Assembly: GCA_021775875.1 (NCBI GenBank)
Contig: JAJFHA010000020.1
Coordinates: 275,544-339,543, forward strand
Origin: Hyphomicrobiales bacterium
GTDB taxonomy: Bacteria; Pseudomonadota; Alphaproteobacteria; Rhizobiales; NORP267
Direction: 5' to 3'
Length of the DNA: 64,000 bases
This document shows positions 8,155 through 17,968 of this stretch, piece by piece (the first letter of the stretch is position 1; each line of letters opens with the position of its first letter). The notes beneath the pieces were generated by a model. That model was given only the letters and a program-made list of their open reading frames with translations, had not been told where the DNA came from and did no database searches. Both the position numbers and the translations under genes were made by a program.

Positions 8155-9717
8155 ATGTCACAAGACAGCAAAGAGATGCGCCAAACCGGGCTAGCGAAGG
8201 CTTTCCGGTCGTTACGTACCCGCTTTGCCAAATCTGAACACGGTAATATCGCCATGCTGTTCGGATTGATGCTGGTACCGCTCATTTTTGCAGTCGGCTC
8301 AGCGGTTGATTATTCCCGTGCGGCACAGCAAAAAGTTGCCCTCCAAACAGCCTTGGACGCTAGCGCACTCGCCCTTGGCCTGATGCCGGCCGGCTCACCC
8401 CAGGGCGATATGGAAACAATGGCAGCTCAAGTTTTCAACGCCAATTTTCCAGGTCAAGGCAATTGGGGTTCGAGTATTGTGGTTTCCAACGTGAATGGCG
8501 TCATTGATTTAACGCTTGTCGGCGATATCAATACCTTATTTATGGGTTTGGCAAATATCCACACGATGGACATTAACGTTGCGTCCCAAGTGGTTGTAGG
8601 TGGCGGAACAATCGAAATTGCCATGGTTCTTGACAATTCTGGATCCATGGGCGGCAGCAAAATTTCTGCTTTGAAGGACGCTGCCGAGGGTCTTGTAAAC
8701 ACGCTGTTTACCGGCATGCCACCCAGTACCACCGATCTCAGTTTCTCGCTGGCACCATTTGCTACATTTGTGGATATCGGCGAAAGCAACATCAATGCGT
8801 CGTGGATGGATACCAATGCACTTTCGTCGATCCACAGTGAAAATTTTTCTTCCCCCGCGAACCGGTTTGACCTCTACAATAATATTGCCAATGTGCATTG
8901 GGAAGGATGCGTCGAAGCACGCCCATACCCATACGATGTTCAGGACGATACCCCGAGTGTTGGCATACCGGATACATTATATGTGCCAAGTTTCGCACCT
9001 GATAATCGGGATGACTCGCGAGGAGATGGTGGGGTGTACTGGAACGACTATCTTCCGGACATGATTAGTGGGAGCAACGAAGATCGTCAGGAAAATATTG
9101 GAAAATATTATAATGGCGTCAATGCTCAACCGGATAATTTGGGCACCACTTACAACATAGGTCCGTCATTCTTGTGTAACCAATCTGAACTCGTGCCATT
9201 AACGTCAAACCAGGCAAACATTCTCGACGGTATCGGCAATATGGTCGCTCGGGGCAACACCAATATTGTGCAAGGATTGGTCTGGGGGTGGCGCACTTTG
9301 TCACCCAGCGAGCCTTTTACCCAGGGCCGAGCCTATACCGATAACAGAAACCAGAAAATCCTGATATTGTTGAGTGACGGAGCCAACTGGATTACACCGT
9401 CCAGAAATTTCAACAAATCTCTTTATTCGGCATACGGCTTTATCAAGGATAACAGGCTGGGAACTGTATCTGCATCAAGTTCTATGATTACCGCCCGGAT
9501 GAATGACCGGACCGCAGAAGCCTGCACAAATATCAAGAACACCGGCATTACCATTTACACCATTACCTTTGACCTGAACGATAGCAATACCATCGACATG
9601 ATGCGGAATTGCGCCTCGAGCAATTCCCACTATTACAATTCACCGAGCGTTAGTGATCTTGATGGGGTATTTGAGGAAATAGCAGAAAAATTGCGGCAAC
9701 TCCGTATTTCCAGATAA
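8155..9717 (+). CDS. TadG-like pilus-assembly / vWA protein, copy 1
   Basis: A 520-residue protein anchored by one N-terminal membrane helix (about residues 31-52) in the TadE/TadG block (GNIAMLF...AVDYSRAAQQKVALQTALDAS). A von Willebrand A domain follows, whose metal site DNSGS begins at Asp160; a second motif LLSDGAN lies near residue 405. Conserved cysteines at 252 and in GPSFLCN suggest a disulfide in the exported part. Such proteins are minor pilins or envelope-anchored factors of Flp/Tad pili. First of three tandem paralogues; no other tad gene is in the window. Confidence 0.85.
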   Translation: MSQDSKEMRQTGLAKAFRSLRTRFAKSEHGNIAMLFGLMLVPLIFAVGSAVDYSRAAQQKVALQTALDASALALGLMPAGSPQGDMETMAAQVFNANFPGQGNWGSSIVVSNVNGVIDLTLVGDINTLFMGLANIHTMDINVASQVVVGGGTIEIAMVLDNSGSMGGSKISALKDAAEGLVNTLFTGMPPSTTDLSFSLAPFATFVDIGESNINASWMDTNALSSIHSENFSSPANRFDLYNNIANVHWEGCVEARPYPYDVQDDTPSVGIPDTLYVPSFAPDNRDDSRGDGGVYWNDYLPDMISGSNEDRQENIGKYYNGVNAQPDNLGTTYNIGPSFLCNQSELVPLTSNQANILDGIGNMVARGNTNIVQGLVWGWRTLSPSEPFTQGRAYTDNRNQKILILLSDGANWITPSRNFNKSLYSAYGFIKDNRLGTVSASSSMITARMNDRTAEACTNIKNTGITIYTITFDLNDSNTIDMMRNCASSNSHYYNSPSVSDLDGVFEEIAEKLRQLRISR

Positions 9718-9864
9718 CCCCTCTTCGTCTCCGGACTGGTTGTTGTTTCCTTAACGTAATTCATTCTTTTTGAAGCAATTTGCGCCGCGCATTTTTGCGT
9801 GTTTGCAATCTCCCTCTGCTAGATTTTGTTCCAGGGCAGAATGAAATCAAGGTTGAGATGATCC

Positions 9865-11436
9865 ATGGGAATCCACCTGTCGCGCAATCAATCGTCGGCT
9901 TTAAACTCACGCAAACGCTGGTCAAAAACCAGGAATATTGCGGCTTTTTTCAAATCAGACCGAGGAAATGTGGCGCCTATATTTGCAGTTGTAATCGCAA
10001 CCGTAATTTTTACGGTTGGAGCTGCGATCGACTATTCCCGGGCTTCACAAACCAGAGCCCAGTTTCAGCTAGCCCTTGATGCGGCAGCACTCGCTGTTGG
10101 CCAGATGCCCAATTCGACTTCGCAAGCTGATTCTGAAACTCGCGCCGCCCAGGTGTTTGACGCAAATTACCAGGGCGCAGGAACCTGGGGCAGCCAGATA
10201 AACCTGACCCGGACCAACTCAGGCGTTACGCTCGCGATCAGCAATGAAGTCCAGACCTCATTTCTGGGTATCGCGCATATTCCAAGCATCGGATTTACTG
10301 CTGAAACAGAGGTTGTCCAGGGTGGCGGCTCGATTGAAATTGCGATGGTACTCGACAATTCAGGGTCAATGTCGGGAAGTAAAATATCGGCGTTGAAAAC
10401 GGCCTCCCACCAATTGATCGAAACCCTCTTTCAGAATATGCCAGCAGGATCCACTGATTTGAGTTTTTCGCTGACCCCGTTCGCAACTTTTGTTGATATC
10501 GGCGAAGGCAACATCAACCAGAGCTGGATGGATACCCAGGGCCTGTCGTCGATCCATAACGAGAATTTCTCACAACCTGCCAACAGGTTCGATCTCTACA
10601 ACAATATATCGAATGTTCAATGGGAAGGCTGCGTTGAGGCGCGCCCATACCCCTATGATGTGCAGGATACTGAGCCCAATGCCAGCAATCCCGATACATT
10701 ATATGTCCCGAATTTTGCGCCGGATAACCCCGACAACGAGGATTATTGGTGGCAATTCGCGAACAGCTATTTGGATGACGATACCAGTGGTTCTTTCACA
10801 ACGCGCCAGGAAAACCTGTCCAAATATGATGCTACTGTATCTGCGTCATCGAGTGATTACGGCAGCCAATACAATGTCGGACCATCATTTCTGTGTAACC
10901 AGTCCGAACTGGTCCCGCTGACAACCAGCCAGACGACAATCGAAAATGGTATCGATAGTATGGTTGCCCGTGGTTCAACCAATATCGTCCAGGGACTGGT
11001 TTGGGGGTGGCGCACCTTGTCGCCAGGTATGCCTTTCACCGAGGGTCGACCCTACACAGATAACCTCAACCAGAAAATTCTCATTCTGTTGTCCGATGGC
11101 CAGAACTACATCACGTCGCGCAGCAACATGAACCGGTCTCTCTATTCAGCCTACGGTTATATAAAGGACAATCGCCTCGATACCACATCCTCCTCTACGA
11201 GCACCGTAACCGCGCATATGAACACGCGGACGGCGGAAGCCTGTGACAATATCAAAGCCGCCGGGATCACGATTTTCACCATCACATTCGATTTGGATCA
11301 CGAGGATACAATTGACCTGATGCGGGATTGCGCGACAACGCCGATACATTATTTCAATTCACCCGACACATCCCAGTTAGATGATGTGTTCGCTGAAATT
11401 GCGGTGCGCCTTAAGGCACTTCGGATATCCCGTTGA
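9865..11436 (+). CDS. TadG-like pilus-assembly / vWA protein, copy 2
   Basis: A 523-residue paralogue of the preceding gene with the same architecture: basic N-terminus, membrane helix in GNVAPIFAVVIATVIFTVGA, the DYSRAS motif, vWA metal site DNSGSMSGSKISAL, and a C-terminus ending in LKALRISR. The helix is more divergent from copies 1 and 3 than these are from each other. The block between FAPD and GPSFLC (about 55 residues) does not match the other copies. It follows copy 1 after a 147-base spacer holding no obvious terminator, so read-through is possible. Confidence 0.85.
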   Translation: MGIHLSRNQSSALNSRKRWSKTRNIAAFFKSDRGNVAPIFAVVIATVIFTVGAAIDYSRASQTRAQFQLALDAAALAVGQMPNSTSQADSETRAAQVFDANYQGAGTWGSQINLTRTNSGVTLAISNEVQTSFLGIAHIPSIGFTAETEVVQGGGSIEIAMVLDNSGSMSGSKISALKTASHQLIETLFQNMPAGSTDLSFSLTPFATFVDIGEGNINQSWMDTQGLSSIHNENFSQPANRFDLYNNISNVQWEGCVEARPYPYDVQDTEPNASNPDTLYVPNFAPDNPDNEDYWWQFANSYLDDDTSGSFTTRQENLSKYDATVSASSSDYGSQYNVGPSFLCNQSELVPLTTSQTTIENGIDSMVARGSTNIVQGLVWGWRTLSPGMPFTEGRPYTDNLNQKILILLSDGQNYITSRSNMNRSLYSAYGYIKDNRLDTTSSSTSTVTAHMNTRTAEACDNIKAAGITIFTITFDLDHEDTIDLMRDCATTPIHYFNSPDTSQLDDVFAEIAVRLKALRISR

Positions 11437-11561
11437 TTGCTCTCTTCAGGGTAAATGCCAGATGAATGAAATCAACAAAAATTGAGCCATCGATTTACAG
11501 GAACTCAAACGATGTCGTCTATCCTGGGACTAATGAAGTTTATTCAGCAGGATGAAAATAG

Positions 11562-13136
11562 ATGCAAAAAATTGGTGGCAAGGTAACAAAGTTTCCTGAG
11601 AGAGCCTGGCAAACGATGGGGCTTTGGAATATCGTAACCGGGTTCACTGGAAACATGCGCGGCAATGTCGCGATGATGTTTGCGCTCCTGCTTGTGCCCG
11701 TTATCCTGGCCGTTGGTGCAGCAATCGATTATTCCCGCGCCTCCCAGCAAAAAGTGGCATTTCAGACCGCATTGGATGCAAGCGCCCTTGCGCTCGGTCT
11801 TATGCCGGTTGATGCGACGCAAGCTGAAATTGAGATCAAGGCGGCAGACGTGTTTGACGCAAACTTCGCCGGCACCGGTACGTGGGGCACAAGTATCGTC
11901 GCTGTCAAAACCGGGAGCTCAGTTGATCTGTCGCTGGCCGGCAACATCGACACCATGTTCATGGGCCTAGCCAATATCCACACCCTGGATATGCACGTGA
12001 ATTCAGAAGTCCTGATCGGTGGTGGCACCATCGAAGTTGCCATGGTTCTCGATAATTCAGGCTCCATGAGCGGGGCAAAACTATCTGCACTTAAAGTTGC
12101 AGCATCCGGTCTCGTTGATACTCTCTATGACGGTCTCCCTTCGAATACTACCGATTTGAGTTTCTCGCTGACGCCATTCGCTGCCTTTGTCGATATCGGT
12201 GAAAGCCACGCAAATGACCCCTGGATGGACAGGTTCGGGCAATCTTCGATCCACAATGAAAATTTCAATACGCCGTCAAACCGGTTTGATTTGTTCAACA
12301 ATATCACCAATGTCCAGTGGGACGGGTGTGTCGAAGCGCGGCCTTACCCTCATGATGTTCAAGACTCGACCCCGAGTTCGTCTGATCCTGATACTTTGTT
12401 TGTGCCCGCATTTGCGCCCGATCAACCTGACAATGGTGGTCCAGGCAGCAAATATCGCAGCCGTTATTTGTCCGACCAGACCAGTGGCAGCTGGCAGGTC
12501 CGCCAGCAGAATGTTGCTAAATATACTCCCGGTTCATGGGCCAACACCGGCTATTACGGCACATCACGGAATATCGGCCCTTCGCTCTATTGCAGAGTGG
12601 CGAACATGATCCCGCTGACTACATCACAATCAACAATTACTGACGGAATTTCGGGCATGTTTGCGCTCGGAACCACAAACATCGTGCATGGATTGGTCTG
12701 GGGCTGGCGGGCTTTGTCACCAAGTGAACCATTTACCCAGGGGCGTGCCTACACCGATAACAGAAATCAAAAAATTCTGATCCTGCTGACCGACGGGGCC
12801 AATTACTTGGGCAGTTCCGGCGGCAGCCCAAACAATTCCAGATATTCAGCTTACGGCTATGCCAGAGCCGGTCGGTTGGGCACTGTGTCGGCCTCAAGCT
12901 CTCTATTGACAGATAGAATGGACGACCGGACAGCGGAAGCCTGCCAGAATATCAAGAATTCCGGGGTTACGGTTTATACGATCACTTTTGATCTGAACGA
13001 TTCCGATACCATAAATCTGATGAGAAACTGCGCCACAAGCGCGCAGCATTATTTCAATTCCCCAAGTGCCAGCGACCTTGATGATGTATTTGAGGAAATT
13101 GCTCTGCAGCTGAGGTCACTTCGTCTGGTTAGATAA
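11562..13136 (+). CDS. TadG-like pilus-assembly / vWA protein, copy 3
   Basis: A 524-residue paralogue with TadE-like membrane anchor (GNVAMMFALLLVPVILAVGA, AIDYSRASQQKVAFQTALDAS), vWA metal site DNSGSMSGAKLSAL and terminal LRSLRLVR. Copy 1 resembles it most closely at the N-terminus. The second cysteine region reads GPSLYCRVANM instead of GPSFLCNQSEL, and the segment after FAPD is again specific to this copy. An AGGA lies 11 bases before the ATG. Likely exported and anchored in the inner membrane with the vWA domain outside. Confidence 0.85.
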   Translation: MQKIGGKVTKFPERAWQTMGLWNIVTGFTGNMRGNVAMMFALLLVPVILAVGAAIDYSRASQQKVAFQTALDASALALGLMPVDATQAEIEIKAADVFDANFAGTGTWGTSIVAVKTGSSVDLSLAGNIDTMFMGLANIHTLDMHVNSEVLIGGGTIEVAMVLDNSGSMSGAKLSALKVAASGLVDTLYDGLPSNTTDLSFSLTPFAAFVDIGESHANDPWMDRFGQSSIHNENFNTPSNRFDLFNNITNVQWDGCVEARPYPHDVQDSTPSSSDPDTLFVPAFAPDQPDNGGPGSKYRSRYLSDQTSGSWQVRQQNVAKYTPGSWANTGYYGTSRNIGPSLYCRVANMIPLTTSQSTITDGISGMFALGTTNIVHGLVWGWRALSPSEPFTQGRAYTDNRNQKILILLTDGANYLGSSGGSPNNSRYSAYGYARAGRLGTVSASSSLLTDRMDDRTAEACQNIKNSGVTVYTITFDLNDSDTINLMRNCATSAQHYFNSPSASDLDDVFEEIALQLRSLRLVR

Positions 13137-13203
13137 ACACCGAGCCCGCGAGAATCGAGTCCAGGTCTGTGCGTGATCAATAGTTCGGTTACGGCCACTT
13201 GCG

Positions 13204-14766
13204 ATGCAAAGGGCTTTCAATCAAACTGGGCGCATGAGTGACAGTGCTGATCCCAGCCCCCTAAAACCTGCCATGCGCAACCTTGCGCAATCGGTTCGCC
13301 GCCAGGCTTCATTTGACCCGGACCGTGTTGCAATCCGGTTTGAAACAGACAAGCCGATAACCTATCAGGCGCTTGACCATTGGGTTGACAACCTCGCCCA
13401 CCAATTGCGCGATCAATTTGATATTAGACACGGTGATCGTGTTGCCTGGCTCGGGTATAATCATCCGGCGATGATAGCTACGCTCTATGCTTGCGCCCGG
13501 CTGGGTGCAGCCCTGGTTCCGGTGAATTGGCGGCTCTCCAATGAAGAAATTTCCTTCATCATAGAAAATTGTGCCCCAAAGCTGTTGGTTTACGGCGAGG
13601 ATTTCAAAGACGCAGCAATCGGAACGGGTCAGGAAAATTGCGAGATCAGACCGCTACAGGACCTCACCAGAAAAACCGATAGCGCGAAGCCTTTCGAAGG
13701 TGAGGGGCAGCTCAGCGACATGGTGATGATCGTCTATACGTCTGGCACCACGGGTCGCCCCAAGGGCGCTATGCTCGGTCAGGAATCAATCTACATAAAC
13801 GCCGTCAACAGTATCGATGCTCATGAATTACGCCGGTCAGACAGGCTTCTGGTCAACCTGCCGCTGTTTCATGTAGGTGGATGGAATATCCAGATGTTGC
13901 CGGGATTGATGGTTGGTGCTGAAATTATTCTGCACGAAAAATTCGATCCCGCAATGGTAAGTAAAGCCATCGTTGACTTGCGCCCGGACCTGATGGTGCT
14001 GGTGCCGGTAACAATGAAGGCGCTCATTGATCTGCCCAATTGGCAGGAAGTGGATTATTCCAGCTTGCGCGCCATCGCCGCCGGTTCATCGATTATTTCG
14101 ACCGAACTGATAAATATATTTGAGGAAAAGAACCTGCCGGTCATCCAGATTTATGGATCGACGGAATCGGGACCAATTTCGGTTTATCAACGTTCCGGGG
14201 ACAGGACTTATATCCCAGGGTCCATGGGCAAGCCTGCCTTGCTGGCGGAAATTCGCCTGGTTGATGTTGATGGTGTGGAAATTACCGAAACAGAAACCAA
14301 CGGTGAGATTGAAATTCGCGGTGCCCATTTGATGCAGGGTTATTGGAAAAATCAGGAAGCTACGCGATCAGCGTTTAACGATGGTTGGTTCCGCTCCGGG
14401 GACATTGGCCAACTGGATGCAGACGGATTTTTGTATTTTCAGGATCGCCACAAGAACCTGATCATCTCCGGCGGCGAAAATGTTTATCCTGCCGAAATTG
14501 AGCGCGTATTGGCGACCATCCCCGGGATTACCGAGGCTGCGGTGATCGGCGCCCCAGACGAAAAATGGGGCGAGGTCCCGGCGGCCGTGCTGGTTGTCGA
14601 GGAAGACGGACCCGACGAAGCTGCGATTTCCGGGATACTCGGGAAAAATCTCGCGCGGTTCAAATTGCCGCGCCAATATCATTTGGTTGATGCCTTGCCG
14701 CGAAATTCCATGGGAAAGGTTGTCGCGGAACTTGTGCGTGACCTGGTGCTTCAAGACAAAAATTGA
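13204..14766 (+). CDS. acyl-CoA synthetase (AMP-forming)
   Basis: Class I adenylate-forming enzyme that activates a carboxylic acid to its CoA ester. The P-loop-like motif YTSGTTGRPKGAML (about residue 178), the GYWKNQEAT and GWFRSGDIG motifs, and DRHKNLIISGGENVYPAEIE near the hinge are all clear. The terminal GKV Lys motif (NSMGKVVAE) is retained. Length (520) suits a medium/long-chain or aryl acid ligase; the substrate cannot be read. An alternative ATG at 13234 (MSDSADP) is equally plausible; neither has a strong ribosome site. It precedes a TRAP transporter that might supply an organic acid. Confidence 0.88.
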   Translation: MQRAFNQTGRMSDSADPSPLKPAMRNLAQSVRRQASFDPDRVAIRFETDKPITYQALDHWVDNLAHQLRDQFDIRHGDRVAWLGYNHPAMIATLYACARLGAALVPVNWRLSNEEISFIIENCAPKLLVYGEDFKDAAIGTGQENCEIRPLQDLTRKTDSAKPFEGEGQLSDMVMIVYTSGTTGRPKGAMLGQESIYINAVNSIDAHELRRSDRLLVNLPLFHVGGWNIQMLPGLMVGAEIILHEKFDPAMVSKAIVDLRPDLMVLVPVTMKALIDLPNWQEVDYSSLRAIAAGSSIISTELINIFEEKNLPVIQIYGSTESGPISVYQRSGDRTYIPGSMGKPALLAEIRLVDVDGVEITETETNGEIEIRGAHLMQGYWKNQEATRSAFNDGWFRSGDIGQLDADGFLYFQDRHKNLIISGGENVYPAEIERVLATIPGITEAAVIGAPDEKWGEVPAAVLVVEEDGPDEAAISGILGKNLARFKLPRQYHLVDALPRNSMGKVVAELVRDLVLQDKN

Positions 14767-14801
14767 ACCAGGGTTACAGCGAAGGGGCATTTCCGAAAAA
14801 T

Positions 14802-14824
14802 GGTTGCACATGTAACCTTTTTTT
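14802..14824 (+). terminator. rho-independent terminator after acyl-CoA synthetase
   Basis: GGTTGC-ACAT-GTAACC makes a 6-bp stem (one G:U) with a 4-base loop, followed at once by seven T. A second copy of the left arm (GGTTACA, 14772-14778) could pair alternatively with TGTAACC. It separates the ligase from the TRAP genes. Confidence 0.7.
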
Positions 14825-14892
14825 GGATATTGTTTGCGGATCACGCCGTCGCCTGCTTGAATTGTCCGCAAAGGGGCCTCAGGTCGCGTATA

Positions 14893-14910
14893 AATTGCCG
14901 AACGGCAATT
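14893..14910. promoter_or_regulatory. perfect palindrome upstream of TRAP operon
   Basis: AATTGCCG-AA-CGGCAATT is an exact 8+2+8 palindrome ending 27 bases before the dctP ATG. No T-run follows, so it is more likely an operator for a dimeric regulator than a terminator. No regulator gene is adjacent. Confidence 0.55.
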
Positions 14911-14937
14911 GAGGAACTAAAAAACAGGGAGCAAGAC

Positions 14938-15963
14938 ATGAAATTCTTCACGTCACTAATTACCGCCACCACTATGGCAGCCGGAATGTTGTTCGGCACA
15001 ATGCAGGCATGGTCTGCAGAATATACGTTAGTAATTTCCAGTTGGGCACCGCCCAGCCACGGCATCAATGCCATCATGTGGCCTAATCTGATCAAGATGA
15101 TCGAAGAGGCGACCGACGGCCAGGTAACTGCTGAGATCAAATATGGTCTGGCACCGCCTCCATCACAGCCTGACCTGGTTCAGGATGGTGCCGCTGATTT
15201 GACCTGGATGTTCCATGGTTACAATCCTGGCCGCTACACCACCACGAAAATGCTGGAGCTACCTGGCTATGAAGGCAGCGCGGAAGCCGCATCGAACGTT
15301 TATTGGCGCGCTTACGAGCAATTTTTTGCAGGTGCCAACGAGCATGATGGTTTGAAACTTGTTGGCCTGATGACCCATGGTCCCGGCCAGTTGCATTCAA
15401 ACACTCTGGTAACCAGCCTGTCTGAAATTGACGGCATGAAGCTTCGCCTTGGCGGCGGTGTATCCGGTGCTGTTGGTGCTGCTCTAGGCGCAACTGGTAT
15501 CCGGGTGCCTGCGCCAAAGGTTTATGAAACCCTTGCTTCAAATGCTGCCGATGGCGTCATGATGCCGCTGGAATCCCGTAAGGGCTTCAAGCTCACGGAA
15601 GTGGCCCAGAATGTTTTTGAAATGCCAAACGGCTTTTATCGAGGCTCGTTTGCCATCGTCATGAACAATGACGCTTTCAACAACCTGCCGGAAGACATTC
15701 AGCAGGCCCTTGAAGAAAAAGTCTTTGGTCTCGCAGCGTCCACAATGGCTGGTGCGGTATGGGATCAGATCGATGTTCAGGGACGTGAAGTTACCGTGGC
15801 TGCTTCAGATAACAGCATCAATGTAGCCTCCGCGGCCGATCAGGCAGCTTATGGCGAAATCGCTTCCAAGATCATCGATGATGTCATGGCTGAAGTTAGC
15901 GCAATGGGCATTGATGCTGCAGTTGCACATGCCTTCATTGCTTCGGAAATGGCGGCATATTGA
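14938..15963 (+). CDS. dctP: TRAP transporter substrate-binding protein (DctP type)
   Basis: Periplasmic solute receptor of a tripartite ATP-independent transporter; about 341 residues. The frame is open 46 codons further up, but the ATG at 14938 has a GGGAGCAAG ribosome site and begins a textbook signal peptide (MKFFTSLITATTMAAGMLFG...WSA). The mature part shows DctP features such as LRLGGGVSG and GVMMPLESRKGFKL, where the family's ligand-carboxylate Arg region would be. First gene of a P-Q-M operon. The ligand is not predictable, though carboxylic acids are usual for the family. Confidence 0.88.
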   Translation: MKFFTSLITATTMAAGMLFGTMQAWSAEYTLVISSWAPPSHGINAIMWPNLIKMIEEATDGQVTAEIKYGLAPPPSQPDLVQDGAADLTWMFHGYNPGRYTTTKMLELPGYEGSAEAASNVYWRAYEQFFAGANEHDGLKLVGLMTHGPGQLHSNTLVTSLSEIDGMKLRLGGGVSGAVGAALGATGIRVPAPKVYETLASNAADGVMMPLESRKGFKLTEVAQNVFEMPNGFYRGSFAIVMNNDAFNNLPEDIQQALEEKVFGLAASTMAGAVWDQIDVQGREVTVAASDNSINVASAADQAAYGEIASKIIDDVMAEVSAMGIDAAVAHAFIASEMAAY

Positions 15964-16003
15964 TCCAGGTCTGGATCTTGCTGAAAGAAAGTCCTGAAGC
16001 GGC

Positions 16004-16534
16004 ATGAAAATACCTCTCCAGGATACGATATGGGGACGGACCGGCATTTGGCTGGTCCGTCTTCCGTCGTGGTTGGCGGCTTTTGCCCTGTTTTCGCTGA
16101 TGGTCATGACCTTCAGCGACGTGGTTTTACGGTCCGTCATCAACGATCCGATTGAATCAGCCACCGAACTGACCCGGATATTGATGGCTGTCATTGTGTT
16201 TGCCAGCCTGCCGCTTGTGTCTGTGCGCGGCGAACAGATTGTGGTGGATTTGTTTGACGGGTTCTTCTCCAATGGTGCCGCACGCATCCGCGATGGCTTG
16301 GTAAACCTGATAAGCGGCGGCATGTTGTTCTGGCCCGCCATGAAAGTGTATGGACTGGGTTTGCGGGCACTCAATTATGGCGATGTCACCGAATATCTGC
16401 GCATCCCGCAAGTTTACATGACCATGTTCATCGCTTTTTTCACACTTCTAACCGCTGCTGTAATGGTCGTGCGCGGGATCTACATTCTCGTAGTCGGACA
16501 ACCGACCGCCCATACAGATCATCAGGTGACCTGA
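16004..16534 (+). CDS. dctQ: TRAP transporter small permease (DctQ)
   Basis: A 176-residue membrane protein with four hydrophobic segments (about 24-42, 58-78, 102-120 and 142-162), the size and layout of DctQ. FSDVVLRSVIN and the ELTRILM segment are typical of the family. It assists the large permease DctM, which begins 2 bases downstream, so the two are translationally close. Confidence 0.86.
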   Translation: MKIPLQDTIWGRTGIWLVRLPSWLAAFALFSLMVMTFSDVVLRSVINDPIESATELTRILMAVIVFASLPLVSVRGEQIVVDLFDGFFSNGAARIRDGLVNLISGGMLFWPAMKVYGLGLRALNYGDVTEYLRIPQVYMTMFIAFFTLLTAAVMVVRGIYILVVGQPTAHTDHQVT

Positions 16535-16536
16535 CA

Positions 16537-17853
16537 ATGATAGAAGGTCTCATCGGTTTCGCCTTGGTGCTGGTGCTGGTATTCATTCGAATCCCAATCG
16601 CTTTTGCCATGGGTATTGTCGGGCTCTTTGGCTATGCCAGTGAAACCTCCATGCGCGCTGCTATTTCCATGGCCGGCAGATTAATCGTCGATACGGCCCA
16701 GAATTACGGGCTGTCGGTGGTGCCGCTCTTCATTCTGATGGGACTTTTTGTAAATAAAGGCGGCCTATCGCGCGAATTGTATCAGGTCTCATATTCGTTC
16801 CTCGGACATTTCCGGGGTGGCCTCGCAATGGCTACCATTGTCGCCTGCGGCGGGTTTTCTGCAATTTGCGGTTCGTCGCTGGCAACCGCCGCGACCATGT
16901 CCAAAGTCGCCATGCCACAAATGCGCAAATACGGCTATCACGATCAGCTTTCCACCGCCGCAATTGCTGCCGGTGGCACACTTGGTATCCTGATCCCGCC
17001 AAGCGTCATCCTTGTGATTTATGGTCTTTTGACCGAAACCTCGATCGGCCAGCTATTCATGGCAGGCATCGTGCCCGGCATGATCGGCATTCTGTTTTAT
17101 CTGTTTGCTGTGCGTTTCACGGTTGGCCGCAACCCCGATATGGGTCCGGCAGGGGAGCGGACCGGATGGGGTGACCGGGTTAAAGCGCTTTATGGCGTTT
17201 GGGCCGTATTGCTGCTGTTCTTTGTGGTGATTGGTGGTCTCTACGGCGCACTAAATGTATGGCCGCTCAATTTGGCATTTTCACCAACAGAAGCTGCTGG
17301 TATGGGCGCTATGGGCGCATTCATTATAGCGCTCGCCCGGCGCAATCTCTCCTGGAAGGCTATGGTCGAAGTGTTGCTTGAGACGGCGCAAACAACGGCA
17401 ACCCTGTTCTCGGTCCTGATCGGGGCCTGGATTTTCTCGAATTTCGTGAATTATGCGGGCCTGCCGTCAGACCTGCTCGCGATGGTAACCAGCATGAGCG
17501 TCGAGCCGATTGTGGTGATATTCATCATTCTCGGGATTTATCTGGTGCTTGGCTGTGTATTTGAGAGCCTCTCGATGCTGCTCCTGACCGTGCCGATTTT
17601 CTTCCCCCTCGTGACCAATCTCGGGTTCGACCCGGTATGGTTCGGCATCATCGTGGTTGTTGTTACCGAAATCAGCCTGATCACCCCGCCGGTTGGGCTG
17701 AATGTCTTTGTGTTGAAGGGCGTTCTGGGCGATGTCACCACAGGCACGATTTTCCGGGGCGTGACCCCGTTCTGGATGGTGGATATCTTGCGCTTGTTGC
17801 TTCTGGTGCTGGTGCCCTGGCTGGTGCTGTTTTTGCCCCAGACCATGCGATAG
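16537..17853 (+). CDS. dctM: TRAP transporter large permease (DctM)
   Basis: A 438-residue inner-membrane symporter subunit with about 12 hydrophobic segments. Family motifs include SAICGSSLATAATMSKVAMPQM near residue 110 and AAGGTLGILIPPS near 145, the latter being the signature of DctM/IT-superfamily transporters. Uses a sodium gradient to import the ligand handed over by DctP. Last gene of the operon; no strong terminator directly follows. Confidence 0.9.
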   Translation: MIEGLIGFALVLVLVFIRIPIAFAMGIVGLFGYASETSMRAAISMAGRLIVDTAQNYGLSVVPLFILMGLFVNKGGLSRELYQVSYSFLGHFRGGLAMATIVACGGFSAICGSSLATAATMSKVAMPQMRKYGYHDQLSTAAIAAGGTLGILIPPSVILVIYGLLTETSIGQLFMAGIVPGMIGILFYLFAVRFTVGRNPDMGPAGERTGWGDRVKALYGVWAVLLLFFVVIGGLYGALNVWPLNLAFSPTEAAGMGAMGAFIIALARRNLSWKAMVEVLLETAQTTATLFSVLIGAWIFSNFVNYAGLPSDLLAMVTSMSVEPIVVIFIILGIYLVLGCVFESLSMLLLTVPIFFPLVTNLGFDPVWFGIIVVVVTEISLITPPVGLNVFVLKGVLGDVTTGTIFRGVTPFWMVDILRLLLLVLVPWLVLFLPQTMR

Positions 17854-17949
17854 TCCGAAACAGTCGCCTGCAAAAGCTTGACCGGTCGATCACAAAATGG
17901 TCTTTGTCTTTTCATGAAAACCGGAACAAAGATAAAATGTATCTCACGT

Positions 17950-17968
17950 AAATACGATATTCGTATTT
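17950..17968. repeat. perfect inverted repeat between dctM and cysS
   Basis: AAATACGA-TAT-TCGTATTT is an exact 8+3+8 inverted repeat. A second hairpin, CAACTAGC-AAATA-GCTGGTTG (17988-18008, one G:U pair), lies 19 bases later. Neither is followed by a T-run. The 267-base spacer also holds two 15-base direct repeats (12 of 15 identical) at 18062-18091. These are possible control sites for cysS or the 3' end of the TRAP transcript. Confidence 0.5.
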
